Assembly: GCA_003290165.1 (NCBI GenBank)
Contig: QNQO01000505.1
Span: forward strand, 186,001 to 250,000
Direction of reading: 5' to 3'
Length of the DNA stretch: 64,000 nucleotides
Source: Berberis thunbergii
Lineage: Eukaryota; Streptophyta; Magnoliopsida; Ranunculales; Berberidaceae
The position numbers and the translations under genes are program-made. Below the pieces are notes generated by a model that was not told the origin of the DNA, ran no database searches, and saw only the letters and a program-made list of their open reading frames with translations. This document shows positions 1-10,744 of the stretch, in pieces; position 1 is the stretch's first letter, and every line of letters begins with the position of its first letter.

Positions 1-47
1 AAAGAAGCTTGAACAGATAAACTACCAACATTAGCCGTGTTCGTCCC

Positions 48-1622
48 CTAGACAAGCTGAACATCACAAGAAGAAATGGCCTCAAGAGACTTCCATTCCA
101 CCACCATGAGTGAAGCCATAACAGTGTGTTGCCGACTAAGAGCATCGGCTACCACATTTCCTTTACCTGGGTGATAAAGGATCTCAAAATTGTAACTACT
201 AATGAACTCCACCCACCTTTGTTGTCTCATATTTAGCTCCTTCTGCGAAAACAAATACTTGAGACTCTTGTGATCTGTGAACAACTCAAAATGCTCCCCA
301 TAAACGTAGTGTCTCCACATCTTCAAAGCAAACACAACTGCCGCTAATTCCAAATCATGGGTAGGATATTGCCTCTCATGAGGCTTCAATTGTTGTGAGG
401 CGTACGACACAACCTTTCGATTCTGCATCATTACACAACCCAGACCCGTGCCACTCGCATCAGTGAAGACCACCAACTTTTCACCTTGCACTGGAATAGT
501 CAGAATGGGCGCACTGGTTAGTCGGTGCTTCAATTCCTTAAAAGCCTTATCACACTCATTGGTCCAAATAAGTCGAACATTCTTGCGGGTCAACTTAGTC
601 AAATGGGCAGCAATAAGAGAAGACTTCTCGTTAAATCTTCTATAATAGCCAGCTAACCCTAAGAAGCTTCTCACTTCCGTTGCATTAGTAGGTTGTTTCC
701 AATCCCTCACTGCTTTCACCTTATCAGGATCTACTCCTATACCCTGACTAAAAACAACATGCCCTAAGAATTTCATTTATTTTTCCCAAAAATGGCACTT
801 GCTAAATTTCGCATACAATTTCTGATCTCTCAAGGTCTGCAACACTGTCCTTAGATGTTCTCGGTGCTCTATTTCACTACGGGAGTAGACCAGAATGTCA
901 TCAATAAAATTAATGACGAATTTGTCCAAATATGATCGAAAGATTCGGTTCATCAGGTCCATGAAAAAGGCCGGAGCATTAGTCAACCCAAAAGGCATGA
1001 CAGGGAACTTATAATCCATATCTCGTACGAAAAGTCGTGAGAGAAATACTATCTTCTTCAACACCCATCTGATGATATCCAGTTCGCAAGTCAAACTGAT
1101 TAAACACCACTGCTCCCTTCAACTAATAAAAAATATCATCAATTCGAGACAACGAGTATTTGTTCTTGATAGTCATCTTGTTCAGCACCCTATAGTCAAT
1201 ACACATCTTCAAGGTACCATCCTTCTTCATAACGAAAATTGTGGGTGCTCCCCATGGAGAAATACTAGAACGTATAAACCTGGTTCATACACACCTTAAA
1301 AGGATTACACATATATACATTAACATGAATAAACATGTCAATAAGTATATCCGAATAAAACAAAGCAAAGACACTAAAATTACAATTTTGGCAACATTTC
1401 ATCCAGCTGGACTTTCATCTCGTTCAACTCCTTTGGTGCCATCCGGTACGCCGCCTTAGAGATAGGAGCGGTTCCAGGTACTAAATCAATTCGAAATTCA
1501 ACTTCTCGCCTAGGTGGCAAGCACCGAATTTCCTGAAATACATCCTCATAATATCTTACCACTTCTACATCTCGGATTTCTCTCTCCGACGTCCCCACCG
1601 AGTAAAGAAAGCTAGACATCAT
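48..1622 (-). pseudogene. Ty3/gypsy pol relic: reverse transcriptase and RNase H
   Basis: This encodes the reverse transcriptase and RNase H part of a gypsy polyprotein, read right to left. The 1622-1380 piece carries the protease-RT linker (EVEFRIDLVPGTAPISKAAYR). The 1280-1095 piece holds the RT fingers (SPWGAPTIF). The 1094-777 piece has [11 protein letters not shown] and the catalytic FIDDILVYS. The 776-48 piece has [11 protein letters not shown], the RNase H start VVFTDASG and the terminal ADALSRQ. The frame is broken by stops (one near 1130, one at 777) and by about 100 bp of foreign sequence at 1281-1379. Integrase and the other LTR should lie to the left, outside the window. It belongs with the gag and LTR pieces at 1923-8050. 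Family assignment is firm; the copy is non-functional. Confidence 0.93.
1281..1379. other. Short AT-rich insertion inside gypsy RT
   Basis: In the - strand gypsy pol, the linker ending in LDEMLPKL should run straight into [13 protein letters not shown]. Instead about 100 bp of AT-rich, non-coding sequence lies between them. No terminal repeats or convincing target duplication are visible. It may be filler DNA from break repair or a small solo remnant. Confidence 0.5.
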
Positions 1623-1646
1623 TGATTCTTCACCGTTTCCACAAGT

Positions 1647-2153
1647 TTAAGAAACAGGAGGCATGCCTGGAGCATGAATGGAAACTATCGTCTTTGCACA
1701 ATCCAGCGTGACTAGTTTCTTACACAACCAATCCATTCCCAAAATCATATCAAAGCCCTCAAAGTCAAGCACAATCAAGTCAACAAAGAACACTTTGTCG
1801 AGGAAGGAAATCTTAAATTTTTTACATAATTCATTTAATGTCACTGAGCCTCCTAAAATGGTTGTAACACATAATGGTATAGCAAGTAGCAAAGTTTTCA
1901 ACATCTTTCAATTAACCAAACATCAAGATATGAAAGAATACGATGCACCAATATCAAATAAAACCTTCATATTAGAGATAGGAAAATCAGGAATACCTTG
2001 AAAGTTTTCCTGATCTGATAGGGCGGAAAATGCACGCCCTTGGGTGGGTTGACCTTGTCTATTCTGTGGTGTGTTCCTATCAATAGGGCAATCTCGCATC
2101 CGATGGCCTTGTTGCCCACAAGTAAAGCAAGTCACTGCATGTCCCCCCGACAC
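1647..2153 (-). pseudogene. Ty3/gypsy zinc knuckle and aspartic protease relic
   Basis: Read right to left, this holds a CCHC zinc knuckle (CFTCGQQGHRMRDC, 2153-2080 region). The retroviral-type protease follows, with its active-site motif written DIGAS where DTGAS is expected, and then the downstream ILGMDWL motif typical of plant gypsy proteases. The Thr-to-Ile change in the catalytic triplet and a frame break between the two open pieces (2153-1923 and 1904-1647) indicate decay. It joins gag at 2458-3015 to RT at 1622. Confidence 0.88.
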
Positions 2154-2457
2154 TGCTTGGGAAGTTTGGTTTCACTGACCCTGATAACCCGGTCTATGGT
2201 TACCCTGATGGTGGAATTGGTCCAATTCTGCCTTTGATGCTGATTACCATCCTGTTTCTAGAAATGATTATATCCCTGTCTCTGGAACTGATTTCTACTT
2301 GGCGGTTGAACTGGTTTCCTCCCTGCTGTTGGTTCTAGTAACCACCTTGAGATCTCGAGTTCTGAAACTGTTGACCCCTTTTTCCTTGATCATAAGGACG
2401 AAAACGGCTACGGTCACTATGATAATCACGTGACGCACCCTGGTGACAAGTGTTTCC

Positions 2458-3015
2458 TCACGCCTTCCCCAACTTCGTCTTACCTTTCTCCCTACTCTCG
2501 TGATAAAACTTGTTTTGTTCCTCGTGCTTCAATGCCAAATCCAAAACTCTTTCAAAACTCTCACTATCTGCGGTGAGAAGAGCCCTCGATAGGTAGTGAT
2601 GCAAACCCCCAATAAATTTTACATTTTTCTTATTTGGTGTGTCCACTAAATACGAAGCATAACGCGACAACCGGTTAAACTTTGTGACATACGACTCCAC
2701 AGTCATATTCCCAGTCTGCTTCAACATATTAAACTCCGCAGCCCATTGCGCCTTAACTGCATTAGGCACAAATTTACTCTCAAACTGATCGTTAAAGTCG
2801 TCCCATGTCATAACAGCATTATCAATGGAGGGTAGTAAAGCCTCCCACCAATAACTGGCAGCACCATCCAGATGATGTGCAGCTAACTCGTGTTTCTGGA
2901 CTTCAGAAAGTCTCATCCTTCTGAAAACAATCTCACAGCTTTAGACCCAGGCATTTGCATCTCTCAGATTATCTTCGATAAACCTCTTACAACCCAAGGT
3001 ATCAAACTCCTTAAC
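2458..3015 (-). pseudogene. Ty3/gypsy gag relic, main part
   Basis: This is the capsid-like retrotrans_gag domain: LAAHHLDGAASYWWEALL, then WDDFNDQFESKFVP, then a glutamine and arginine-rich tail towards the zinc knuckle. The gag frame continues upstream past 2916 through the sequence FDTLGCKRFIEDNLRDAN, with an in-frame stop near 2940, and stops abruptly at 3015. There a 3.4 kb solo LTR interrupts it. The N-terminal part resumes at 6436. Removing the insertion with one copy of the 5-bp duplication gives a continuous gag frame across the junction. Confidence 0.9.
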
Positions 3016-3179
3016 TATAACACCCCTAAATTTCATAAAACAAATTTATTTTATTTTGAATGAAATAAAATAGCGTTAGATTTAATTAAATTCAGGTTTT
3101 GAAATTTTATGATTTATTTGGTGAGTTTAGAAGATGGGTGCTTTCAGAAGTTCAGTGGGGGCGAATAGCCACCCACCCT

Positions 3180-3870
3180 ATAAAGAAAAAAACCTTCTTT
3201 TCCTTCTTCTCTTGTGCAACAAAAGCTCTTCCTCTTATTCTCTTTGGCGACGACATGGCTATCAAAGGCGGCAGAGTTCGTGATCTCCAAGGTTGATGAT
3301 TTGATGAACTAGGCACGTCGTGGATCCATCTGGCCCAAGACGTTTGGTCTTGCTTGTTATGCTGTGGAGCTGAGTTTGATATTGCTTTAGATACTGGGGA
3401 GCTCTTGAAGCCGTGTGCAGATGGGAAGGGAATAGAATGCAGAGTCCCTTTGTCCATCTCTTCTAAATACTTACTGGAGTGTAAAGAAGGGGCCACACTG
3501 GTGAAGGTTTCAAGCAAATCAGGGAGCGTAGGTGATTGTGGATCCACCCTCCGACTGAAATCAGTGCTGAGATTATCTTCGTACATCCCATTCTGAGCAA
3601 AGAGTTTCTCTTGAATTGGCAATTGATTAAGATTTGTATGCTGCATCAGTTGGACGTGCGAGTGTGGGTCTGATAGGTTCTGGATTTGAAGCATAGAACT
3701 AGGTGGTGTTTGTTCCAACGCCTGGTTTACAGAGGAGCGAGGTGGTAGCAGAGAAGCAGCAGGAGGAGTACCTTGAGAAAATCACAGAAATTGAGTTGAG
3801 CTTGAGCCAGGGCCCAGGGCCGGGTGAGAAAGAGAGACGGGTCCTGGGTGACCTTGTCATCGCTTGGGTG
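3180..3870 (-). pseudogene. Host-gene-like coding fragment within the solo LTR
   Basis: On the - strand an open reading frame runs left from about 3780 through SLLPPRSSVNQALEQTPPSS, then VDPQSPTLPDLLETFTSVAP, then TSWARWIHDVPSSSNHQ. Just upstream, in another frame, lies PDLLEHPSDDKVTQDPSLF. The composition (Ser, Pro and Gln-rich, non-repetitive) looks like the disordered part of a plant regulatory protein. I cannot name the family. GC content and codon texture differ from the AT-rich LTR around it, which suggests a captured exon. It could also be a chance open frame in LTR leader sequence. Confidence 0.4.
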
Positions 3871-3949
3871 CTCCAACAGATCCGGGTGGAGAGATGTCTA
3901 TTTTTGTATAGTGATTAAGGTATCCTTATCGCTTACCAGTACGTGGCAT

Positions 3950-5340
3950 CTTTGAGATCTTGTGAAGGCCATCCTTTAGCAAGTATGGATAGAAAGGGAG
4001 TGAAGATGTGTGTAATTTATTTTGAGGTGATAACATCTTCACTGGATCAATTTTTGGTTGGATATGAAATTGTTTGGAGAATTAGTAGATAAGGATGTGC
4101 GAATGCTTCTGTATTTTGGGTTTTTCCTATCAGTACTCCTGCCACACTGCAGTGTTGTATTGCAGTCATGCAGGTAAAAAATAATCTGCTTCTGTTAGAA
4201 TAGCTGGACAACCTTCAACTTCATGTAGTTTTTGCAGTCTAGAACACCAACTAGGTAACTCTGTCTTGAAATATTTCTCCTCTACTGCGTCAAAAGAAAC
4301 CATGTAGACATGCTTTACATGATCAGGATACACAAGGGATCAGATTGTGTGGTTGGGATGAAATGGAGAGTCGTGTTTTTTTTAATCTGTCGAAAATCAT
4401 TGATGATTGGTTCTTAATGCAAACTTCTCATAATGGGTATCTTGTTCTTGGTTGAAAAAGGTATTCATGTGAAGATGATAAATTGATAGGTTCCAACCAA
4501 ATGCAACCTATTTTATGTTTATTTGGTGTGTTCAAGGGGATGTAGCTTTTGGGTTGGTTGGTTAATTTATGCAGTTTTTATGGTGGATGTCTCTAATATG
4601 TAATTAGGGCTATTGGGAGTAGTTTATATAATGTTTTCTAAACCAATGTGTTACTTGCATTATGCACATAAGTGCATGTGGATTTGTCTGAGTGAGGACC
4701 TTTGTTTGTAATGACAAACATGCAATTTTGGTGAATGGTATTGGAAATCCCATATCTCTTTATTGTATGGAAATTCTCAAAGGAGTTATTTGGTGCTAAC
4801 TAGGAATTTGTGGATGTTTTCAAACAACTTAAGATATGTGTGCTATGCTGGGATTTGGAAGGTTGTTTTGGTGTAGGTTAGTGTCCACCCATGTTTGACA
4901 TGCACTTTTATGTTTATGTGTTGAAATTGTCTTTTTTTGGAGATTGCATGTACTGGCTTTGTTGGATTCAACAATTTGAGATACTTTCTGTGGATGTATG
5001 TGTTTATCCCAAAAATCACATTCATATGGAGAGTACCATGTGTAGTAGTGTTTGATATTGCACTATTGCTTGTTTTGTTTTAATGTCTCGTTGATTCTAT
5101 TGATGTAGGACCATTTAAGATTAATGGTGTTTCTCTATATGTATGCATTTTGAAATGGTTATGTTTTCCCAAAGGAAGGGGTGGATTTCATTATGAATGA
5201 CAAAATGTCACTTGATCACCTTGTTATTATAAAACATGATTTATGAATGTGCTATGCTTCCCCGAAAGAATGGGTGGATTTACTTATGGGTGACAAAATG
5301 TCATTGTGAAGGAAATTCGAAATATCAAAAATAAATGATA
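3950..5340. other. LTR interior, no gene seen
   Basis: This is T-rich, non-coding LTR sequence between the coding-like fragment and the part shared with the other LTR. Two diverged copies of a short block (AAAGGAAGGGGTGGATTT..., near 5172, and GAAAGAATGGGTGGATTT..., near 5265) form a loose direct repeat of about 95 bp. Confidence 0.5.
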
Positions 5341-6435
5341 TGGATAAACCTTGATTTCTGAAAATTAAATCACCTAGAATTGTATCACTTACAACTACCA
5401 CACCTTTTTTGTGTATTATTTTCCCTCTCTTACTAGAGAAACTAAATGACCAGTGGGTCGTCTTGCAGAGGTGAGGCGCCTATTTCCTACTAGAGAAACT
5501 AAAATAACCCTCGGGTTAGTCTTGCGGAAATGATGTGAATTTGTATGCCTAAAATAGGCTTTGATATTTATCCGTAAAAAATGTGACGTGAGTTTATGAG
5601 CATTGATAGCCCAAGGGTGGCTTTTGGTACTCATATAGTTAGGAGTATCCGTGATGCATGCCTGTATGTGATGTCCACCTTGGGCATGGATGACAGAGTA
5701 GTCCTCCTTTATATGAGAGAAACATACGGGCATGTATGTTCGGCACGGAGGTAGTGCGAATGTGGTATCGTCTGAGTGATCATTCCGTTAAAAGATGAAT
5801 CAAATTCAAATAAAAATGAATAAACTATATTTATATTGTTTCTAATCTTTTTTCATGCAGGATGGCAAGTCCACTAATATTTTTGCAGGTCAGAATTGTC
5901 ATAGTCAACTTTTACAGCGTAAGTACAAGTACATGCATATTTACTTATTAGGATGATGATATGATTGCCTCGTTGAGGAACTAAATTCTTGGAATTGTGT
6001 TTTCTTGCATCACACTTTTGCCTCGTTGAGGAACTACCTGTTAGTGTGTTTGTGTATTGTTTGTGTTTAGCTTGATGTTTATCACGTGCGTTTTTATTGA
6101 TTTTGGGATGAAGATTTATCACACCAGCTTTATTGCTGACCCAAGTAAGTTTTTGCTTCTTGTGTACATTCCTTTGGGAATGTAGCCGATTAGCTTTTCA
6201 GGTTTAGAGATTTTTGAGCAGCGTTACTGGAGTTTCGCTAGTGGGGCTAGCAACGTCAGTATTTTCGGGTTAGAAATTTTTATTTGTTTCAGTCATTAAA
6301 TTATGTTTAAGTCATTGTTGCTGCTAAATGTTTCTATTGTTATTGAATTTCACGTCTCGAGTTTTGGGAAAACGGATAATCCTACGTGGATTTTGGAATT
6401 GTCGTTTTCTTCGAAAATCGGGGCGTGACGTTTAC

Positions 6436-6633
6436 CGTTCTAGCAAAAGGGTCACCCTAATTACTATTCTGTTGCAATCCTTGTAGCAACTACATCATCA
6501 TAGTCTGACTCAACTAGATCATATTCTTGCTATGACCATTTCCACTTCCATTGCCATCTCCATTTAGGGCAACATTTTCACTGCTACCGCTACCGTTCCC
6601 ATTTGGATTCTAACAAGTATGTCTTCCAGCCAT
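6436..6633 (-). pseudogene. Ty3/gypsy gag relic, N-terminal part
   Basis: This is the start of the gag frame whose main part lies at 3015-2458. A start codon at 6633-6631 opens MAGRHT, followed by an Asn/Gly/Ser-rich stretch with several stops, and ends in GDPFARTV immediately before the solo-LTR insertion. It starts about 120 bp downstream of the primer-binding site, as expected for a plant gypsy element. Confidence 0.8.
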
Positions 6634-6753
6634 CTCCTTAAAATAAAAATGGCAACGATTAGACACTCCATAAGATTCACAAAATACTCTACAACTTACG
6701 CATAACCACATTTCGAGGATTCCCTAGACTCTCCCTAGCCTAGGGTAAACTAA

Positions 6754-6765
6754 GCTCTGATACCA
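6754..6765 (-). other. Primer-binding site, initiator Met-tRNA type
   Basis: The - strand reads TGGTATCAGAGC, complementary to the 3' end of plant initiator methionine tRNA. It lies 3 bases inside the LTR end at 6769, the normal arrangement for priming of reverse transcription. Confidence 0.9.
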
Positions 6766-6768
6766 AAC

Positions 6769-8050
6769 TATCACACCCCGATTTTCAAGAAAAACGAAAT
6801 CCTAATATCCGCATGGGATTATCCGTTTTTTCCAAAATTTGAGACATAAATGTCATTAACTAAAAGTAACAGTTGGCATCCACGAGAAATAATCAAATGC
6901 ACAATTTACCATATTAAAGGGAAATAAAACAACTGATCAAAAAAACCCATCAAAAAGAAGGAAAAATATATTAAATCTCATAAAACCAACTCTGACAAGT
7001 TCAACTAATCACGAATGTATCTCTCCCAATAAATAAATAAATAAAAACTCAAAGTTTTATAACAAAAGATTAAATTGTCACCTAACAAACAAAAGGACCT
7101 AGACTCTCAAACAACGTGCAACTCCCCAACAATTCTTGTCGTGTACGAAACAAACTTCTCTAAGCTCGCACGAAACTACTAAATCCTTAAACAAGCTAGT
7201 CGACTACATTTCCAAAGGAATATACCCAAGAAGCCAAAGCCCACTTGGGTCAACAATTAAGCTGGTGTAAAATTTTTTGTTCCCAAAAATCAATAAGAGA
7301 AGTAGCGTGGCATGACATTAAAATTTAGTACGGCAAAATAACCAAAACAAAACAAGTAGTTCCTCCACGAGGCGAATGTATAAAGCTAATTACAGTTTCT
7401 AACATATTTCGTAACTATTTACTTTAAATACACCTATCCTGTGGAAACTAACCATAGCAAGTCAGACCTGCAAAAAATGTTAGCAGACCTATCATCCTGC
7501 TCTAAATGATTATTAGATGATAATTGTATTATTCTATTTACTCAAAATTTATCGATAAATTATTTATTTTAACCCAATTATCCGTTTATAATAAATTGAT
7601 CACTTAGACTATACCACATTCGCACCACCTCCGTGCTGAACATACATGTTCGTATGCCTCTCTCATATAAAGGAGGATTTCTCCATTATCCAGGCCCAAG
7701 TGGAAACACGTCATATACAAGCATGCATCACCGGATACCTTTAACTATATGAGTACAATAAAAACCACTCTTGGGCTAACAATGTGCATAGATCACGTAA
7801 CTTTTTTTTTACGGATAAAAAACAATCTTATTTTAGGCATTCCAAAATCACCGCCTTTCCACAAGACTAACCCAAAATTTATTTTAGTTTCTCAATAAGG
7901 GTGCCCCACATCCACAAGACAACCCGCATGTTATTTAGTTTATCTATAAGAGAGGGGAAATAATAAACAAAAAGAGGTGTGGTAGTTCTAAGTGATACAG
8001 TTCCAGGTAATTAAAAATTATGAACTCAAGAATTTCCATATGACTTATTG
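6769..8050 (-). mobile_element. 5' LTR of the - strand gypsy element (outer boundary unclear)
   Basis: The LTR inner end is TATCACACCCCG at 6769, next to the primer-binding site. The sequence to about 8050 matches the + strand solo LTR at 5340-6430 in inverted orientation. Shared blocks include the CACCTCCGTGCTGAACATAC segment (from 7626) and the pair of Lys/Leu-type direct blocks near 7890-7960. The outer end is not recognisable; the LTR grades into tandem repeats after 8050. Confidence 0.75.
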
Positions 8051-8254
8051 TGATATCTTATCCTTCTTTGACATTATCAATCAACATGTTCACTCATTCA
8101 TTTAGGGAACACCACATACTCATAATTCATCAATCAAATAGACATGTCAAACTAGATATAAAATACATTCATGTTATCCATTATCCTTGTAATTCTAAGG
8201 AAATCACTCTTACGTGACAACTACTTATTAAAATAAGTATTCACTATGACTATC

Positions 8255-8475
8255 ACTCTTACAAAGCAACTTACATGACAATTATAGCATTAAAATGAGT
8301 ATCCATAAAGCAACTTAGATGACCACTATAGCATTAAAATGAGTATCCATAAAGCAACTTACATGATATGAGTATCCATAAAGCAACTTAGATGACCACT
8401 ATAGCATTAAAATGAGTATCCATAAAGCAACTTACATGACCACTGACTACTGTAGCATTAACATAGTATCCATTG
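8255..8475. repeat. Tandem repeat, about 44 bp unit
   Basis: About four and a half imperfect copies of a unit of the form AAAGCAACTTACATGACCAC + TATAGCATTAAAATGAGTATCCAT. One copy is internally deleted (about 29 bp, near 8354-8382). Confidence 0.85.
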
Positions 8476-8479
8476 TTTT

Positions 8480-9460
8480 ATTAAAATAAGCAATTTCATT
8501 TTTCATTAAAATATGTTTGACCAGGGATGTTTGTATCGACCAGCTTGAGTGATTTGTGGTTTTTATTTATTTTTTTAAATTCCAATCTTTGTAAAAGACT
8601 TTGCCTAAGGCTGTAACTTGGGCGGACTCTATTTTAGCAACCAATTCCCAATACACTTGGGGTGGCTTGGGCTCAATTCCCTGTGTGATGGGTTGTATTT
8701 GGGTTAACCAACCAATCTATCTTCCTGCCAAATTAATATCACACCCAAAAAGACACCCTCACATTAGATGTGCCTTTTCTTTTTTTTTTTCTTTTCAACT
8801 ACAAATTTTTATCTACCCACATTGTCAGATCATGAAAACTAAAACAAGGTGTCTAGAACCTACCCATCATAGGTTGTTAGATCTAATTTTTTTTTTTTTA
8901 ACAGATTTTGTATGCGGTTGGGAAGATTTAAATCTCTATTTAACCCACCTAAAGGCAAAACCCTACAAGATTAGGTTTGCACAACATTATATTGACACCA
9001 TTTTATTTATTTATTATACATCCAATCTAAAAATAAATATGCCCTAAAACATTATCATTTGTCAAAATTTACAGTTTTTGAGATTATTAAACTAGAAATG
9101 AGCTTACAGAGACAATTTATTGATGATAGTATGGGTAATCCATAATTAATTGGGCAGCGGGCTTTCTTTCGAGAGGGATGTTAATACATGAGTGTCCTCT
9201 TTTAAGAGCTTAGTGGTTAAGGAAAGTTTCCTATTTAGATTAAGTTTTCGTGATCAGTTAGGATAAAGATAGTTTCCTTTTTCGAAAAAGTTTCCTTGAC
9301 CAATTAGACAAGGAAAGTTTTCTATTTGAATTGGGTTTCTTTGTTCAATTAGAAAAGTTTCCTTGATCAATTTTGAAATTAGGGCAAGGAAAATTTCATA
9401 TTTTTGAATATAGTCTTGGAATTGTATTGATGATTTAGGGTCAGAGATGTAGATTCAAAA
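8480..9460. other. AT-rich stretch, no gene supported
   Basis: It holds long T and A runs (for example near 8780 and 8890) and an open frame of 148 codons at 8601-9047 with no recognisable domain or codon texture. The 9190-9400 part repeats the phrase AAGTTTCCTTGA with variations, like the remains of an LTR. Confidence 0.5.
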
Positions 9461-9464
9461 CTTT

Positions 9465-9665
9465 TTAAGCAAAGCCTCAAAAGAGTTTTTCTTGAGAGAT
9501 TGTAAGCTTTGTTATAATATACAGTAGAAGGTTTGGAAACACTCTAATTTTGTCATCTTCTTCTTTTGTTATTGTTTGTGCATAAGCCTCAAGAGAGTTT
9601 TTCTTGAGAGATTGTAATCTTTGTTATAATATATAGTAGAAAGATTGGAGAAACTCTAATTTTGT
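9465..9665. repeat. Tandem duplication, about 117 bp period
   Basis: The block GAGAGATTGTAATCTTTGTT, with its flanks GAGTTTTTCTT and ATAATATATAGTAGAA, occurs at about 9494 and again at about 9611. About 50 bp of variable sequence separates the conserved cores. It is probably part of a decayed LTR. Confidence 0.7.
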
Positions 9666-9724
9666 TTCTGCACACTCTTTGTTATGATATATAGTTTTCA
9701 TATTGTAGGGAAATTCCAAGTTAC

Positions 9725-9910
9725 AAGCATGGTTGAAATACCCTGGATATATCTTGATATTTATCCATTTTTAGGTGAATATATAAAAAAATATCCATGA
9801 TATATCCGGATATACAACAATATTAGAGGAATTATCCACAATATCCGCGATATTTATTCTGTTTTGAAGCTCAATGTATCCTACCGATGTTGTTATTTTG
9901 AAGCATGGTT
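9725..9910. repeat. Possible MITE flanked by a 10-bp direct repeat
   Basis: AAGCATGGTT occurs exactly at 9725-9734 and 9901-9910. The 166 bp between is AT-rich with several ATATCCRSGATAT-like palindromic words. A 9-10 bp duplication would suit a Mutator-type element, but no clear terminal inverted repeat is visible. Confidence 0.4.
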
Positions 9911-10744
9911 ACAAGGGAACAAACTCAAAAGAATATATATTGGGTCGACATCTGGTGACAACTAATCTTATGTTATGACAACTAGTTTGAAAATGAGTTC
10001 TGGGGATCCTAAAAAATGCGTTAGTGGTAAATGAGTTCTAGTTATGTGTAGGTACCGGTATATCCAAGCATGATGCAGAGCATTTGAGAAAGCACTGTCT
10101 ATCTTTTCTCCTTGAATATCTAAAGGACTTTTTTGTTTTTCTCTTTCCCCTAATCATCCTGACCGAGGAAGTACCTGACGTCGCATATGATGGTTTTCCA
10201 TTAAGACTTGGACATGCCAGGAGATGTCAATCGTAGCACATTAAAATGTTAAGCCAATTCCATAATTTTTCATTATATAGCTTCCCAAAATAAAGTGAAA
10301 GTGTGATCTTAGAGACATTTTTTAACTTTGCTAATTAGAAGTGGTAAATGTGAAAGTTAAAAGAGTTCTTCAACTCTTTTTAGAGAGACTTCAACGCTTC
10401 AAGGTCATTTGTATTAGTAATGGTGAAGCTGTGACGTGGGCAATCTATTCTCTGTTTAGTAGTTAGTCCATTTTTTTATTCATATTTATATAAAATTGAA
10501 CCCTAATAACACTATTTTAGCACATTTGGTGTTCCAAAATTGGAATTTTGCATTTTCTTAGATGGATTTTGGATGGTTTGAGAAACTCGTCTCTACTCGT
10601 TTCTTGGGTGAGGTTGTGAATTACATATACATTGGTTTTTACAAGATTTTAAACACAGGTGACTCATTTATACAATTATTTTGTTTCTTGGTCAAAGTAA
10701 TCACTAGTACATCTTTAGGATGGTCTTTGTAACAACGAAGTAAT
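9911..10744. other. No gene recognised upstream of the midasin relic
   Basis: AT-rich sequence with no open frame that I can match to midasin or another family. It may be a midasin intron, or the break point where the N-terminal half of the gene was lost. Confidence 0.4.

Larger units (their letters stand above)
3016..6430 (+). mobile_element. Solo LTR (about 3.4 kb) inserted in gypsy gag
   Basis: The segment begins TATAACACCCC and ends CGGGGCGTGACG. These are degenerate forms of the TGTNACRCCCC...GGGGYGTNACA ends seen on other gypsy LTRs in this window. It is flanked by TTAAC (3011-3015) and TTTAC (6431-6435), a 5-bp target duplication with one mismatch. The right-hand 1.1 kb (about 5340-6430) is clearly homologous, in inverted orientation, to the host element's own 5' LTR at 6769-8050. 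A TATA-like CCTATAAAG is at about 3178. No primer-binding site or pol is inside, so a solo LTR is the simplest reading; a non-autonomous element is the alternative. Confidence 0.82.

Noticed and set aside
8255..8475. Possible CRISPR-like repeat array
   Set aside because: The units are contiguous without unique spacers, and the genome is a plant's; it is an ordinary tandem repeat.
8601..9047. 148-codon open frame
   Set aside because: Low-complexity Phe/His/Ile-rich translation with poly-T tracts and no domain; AT-rich chance frame.
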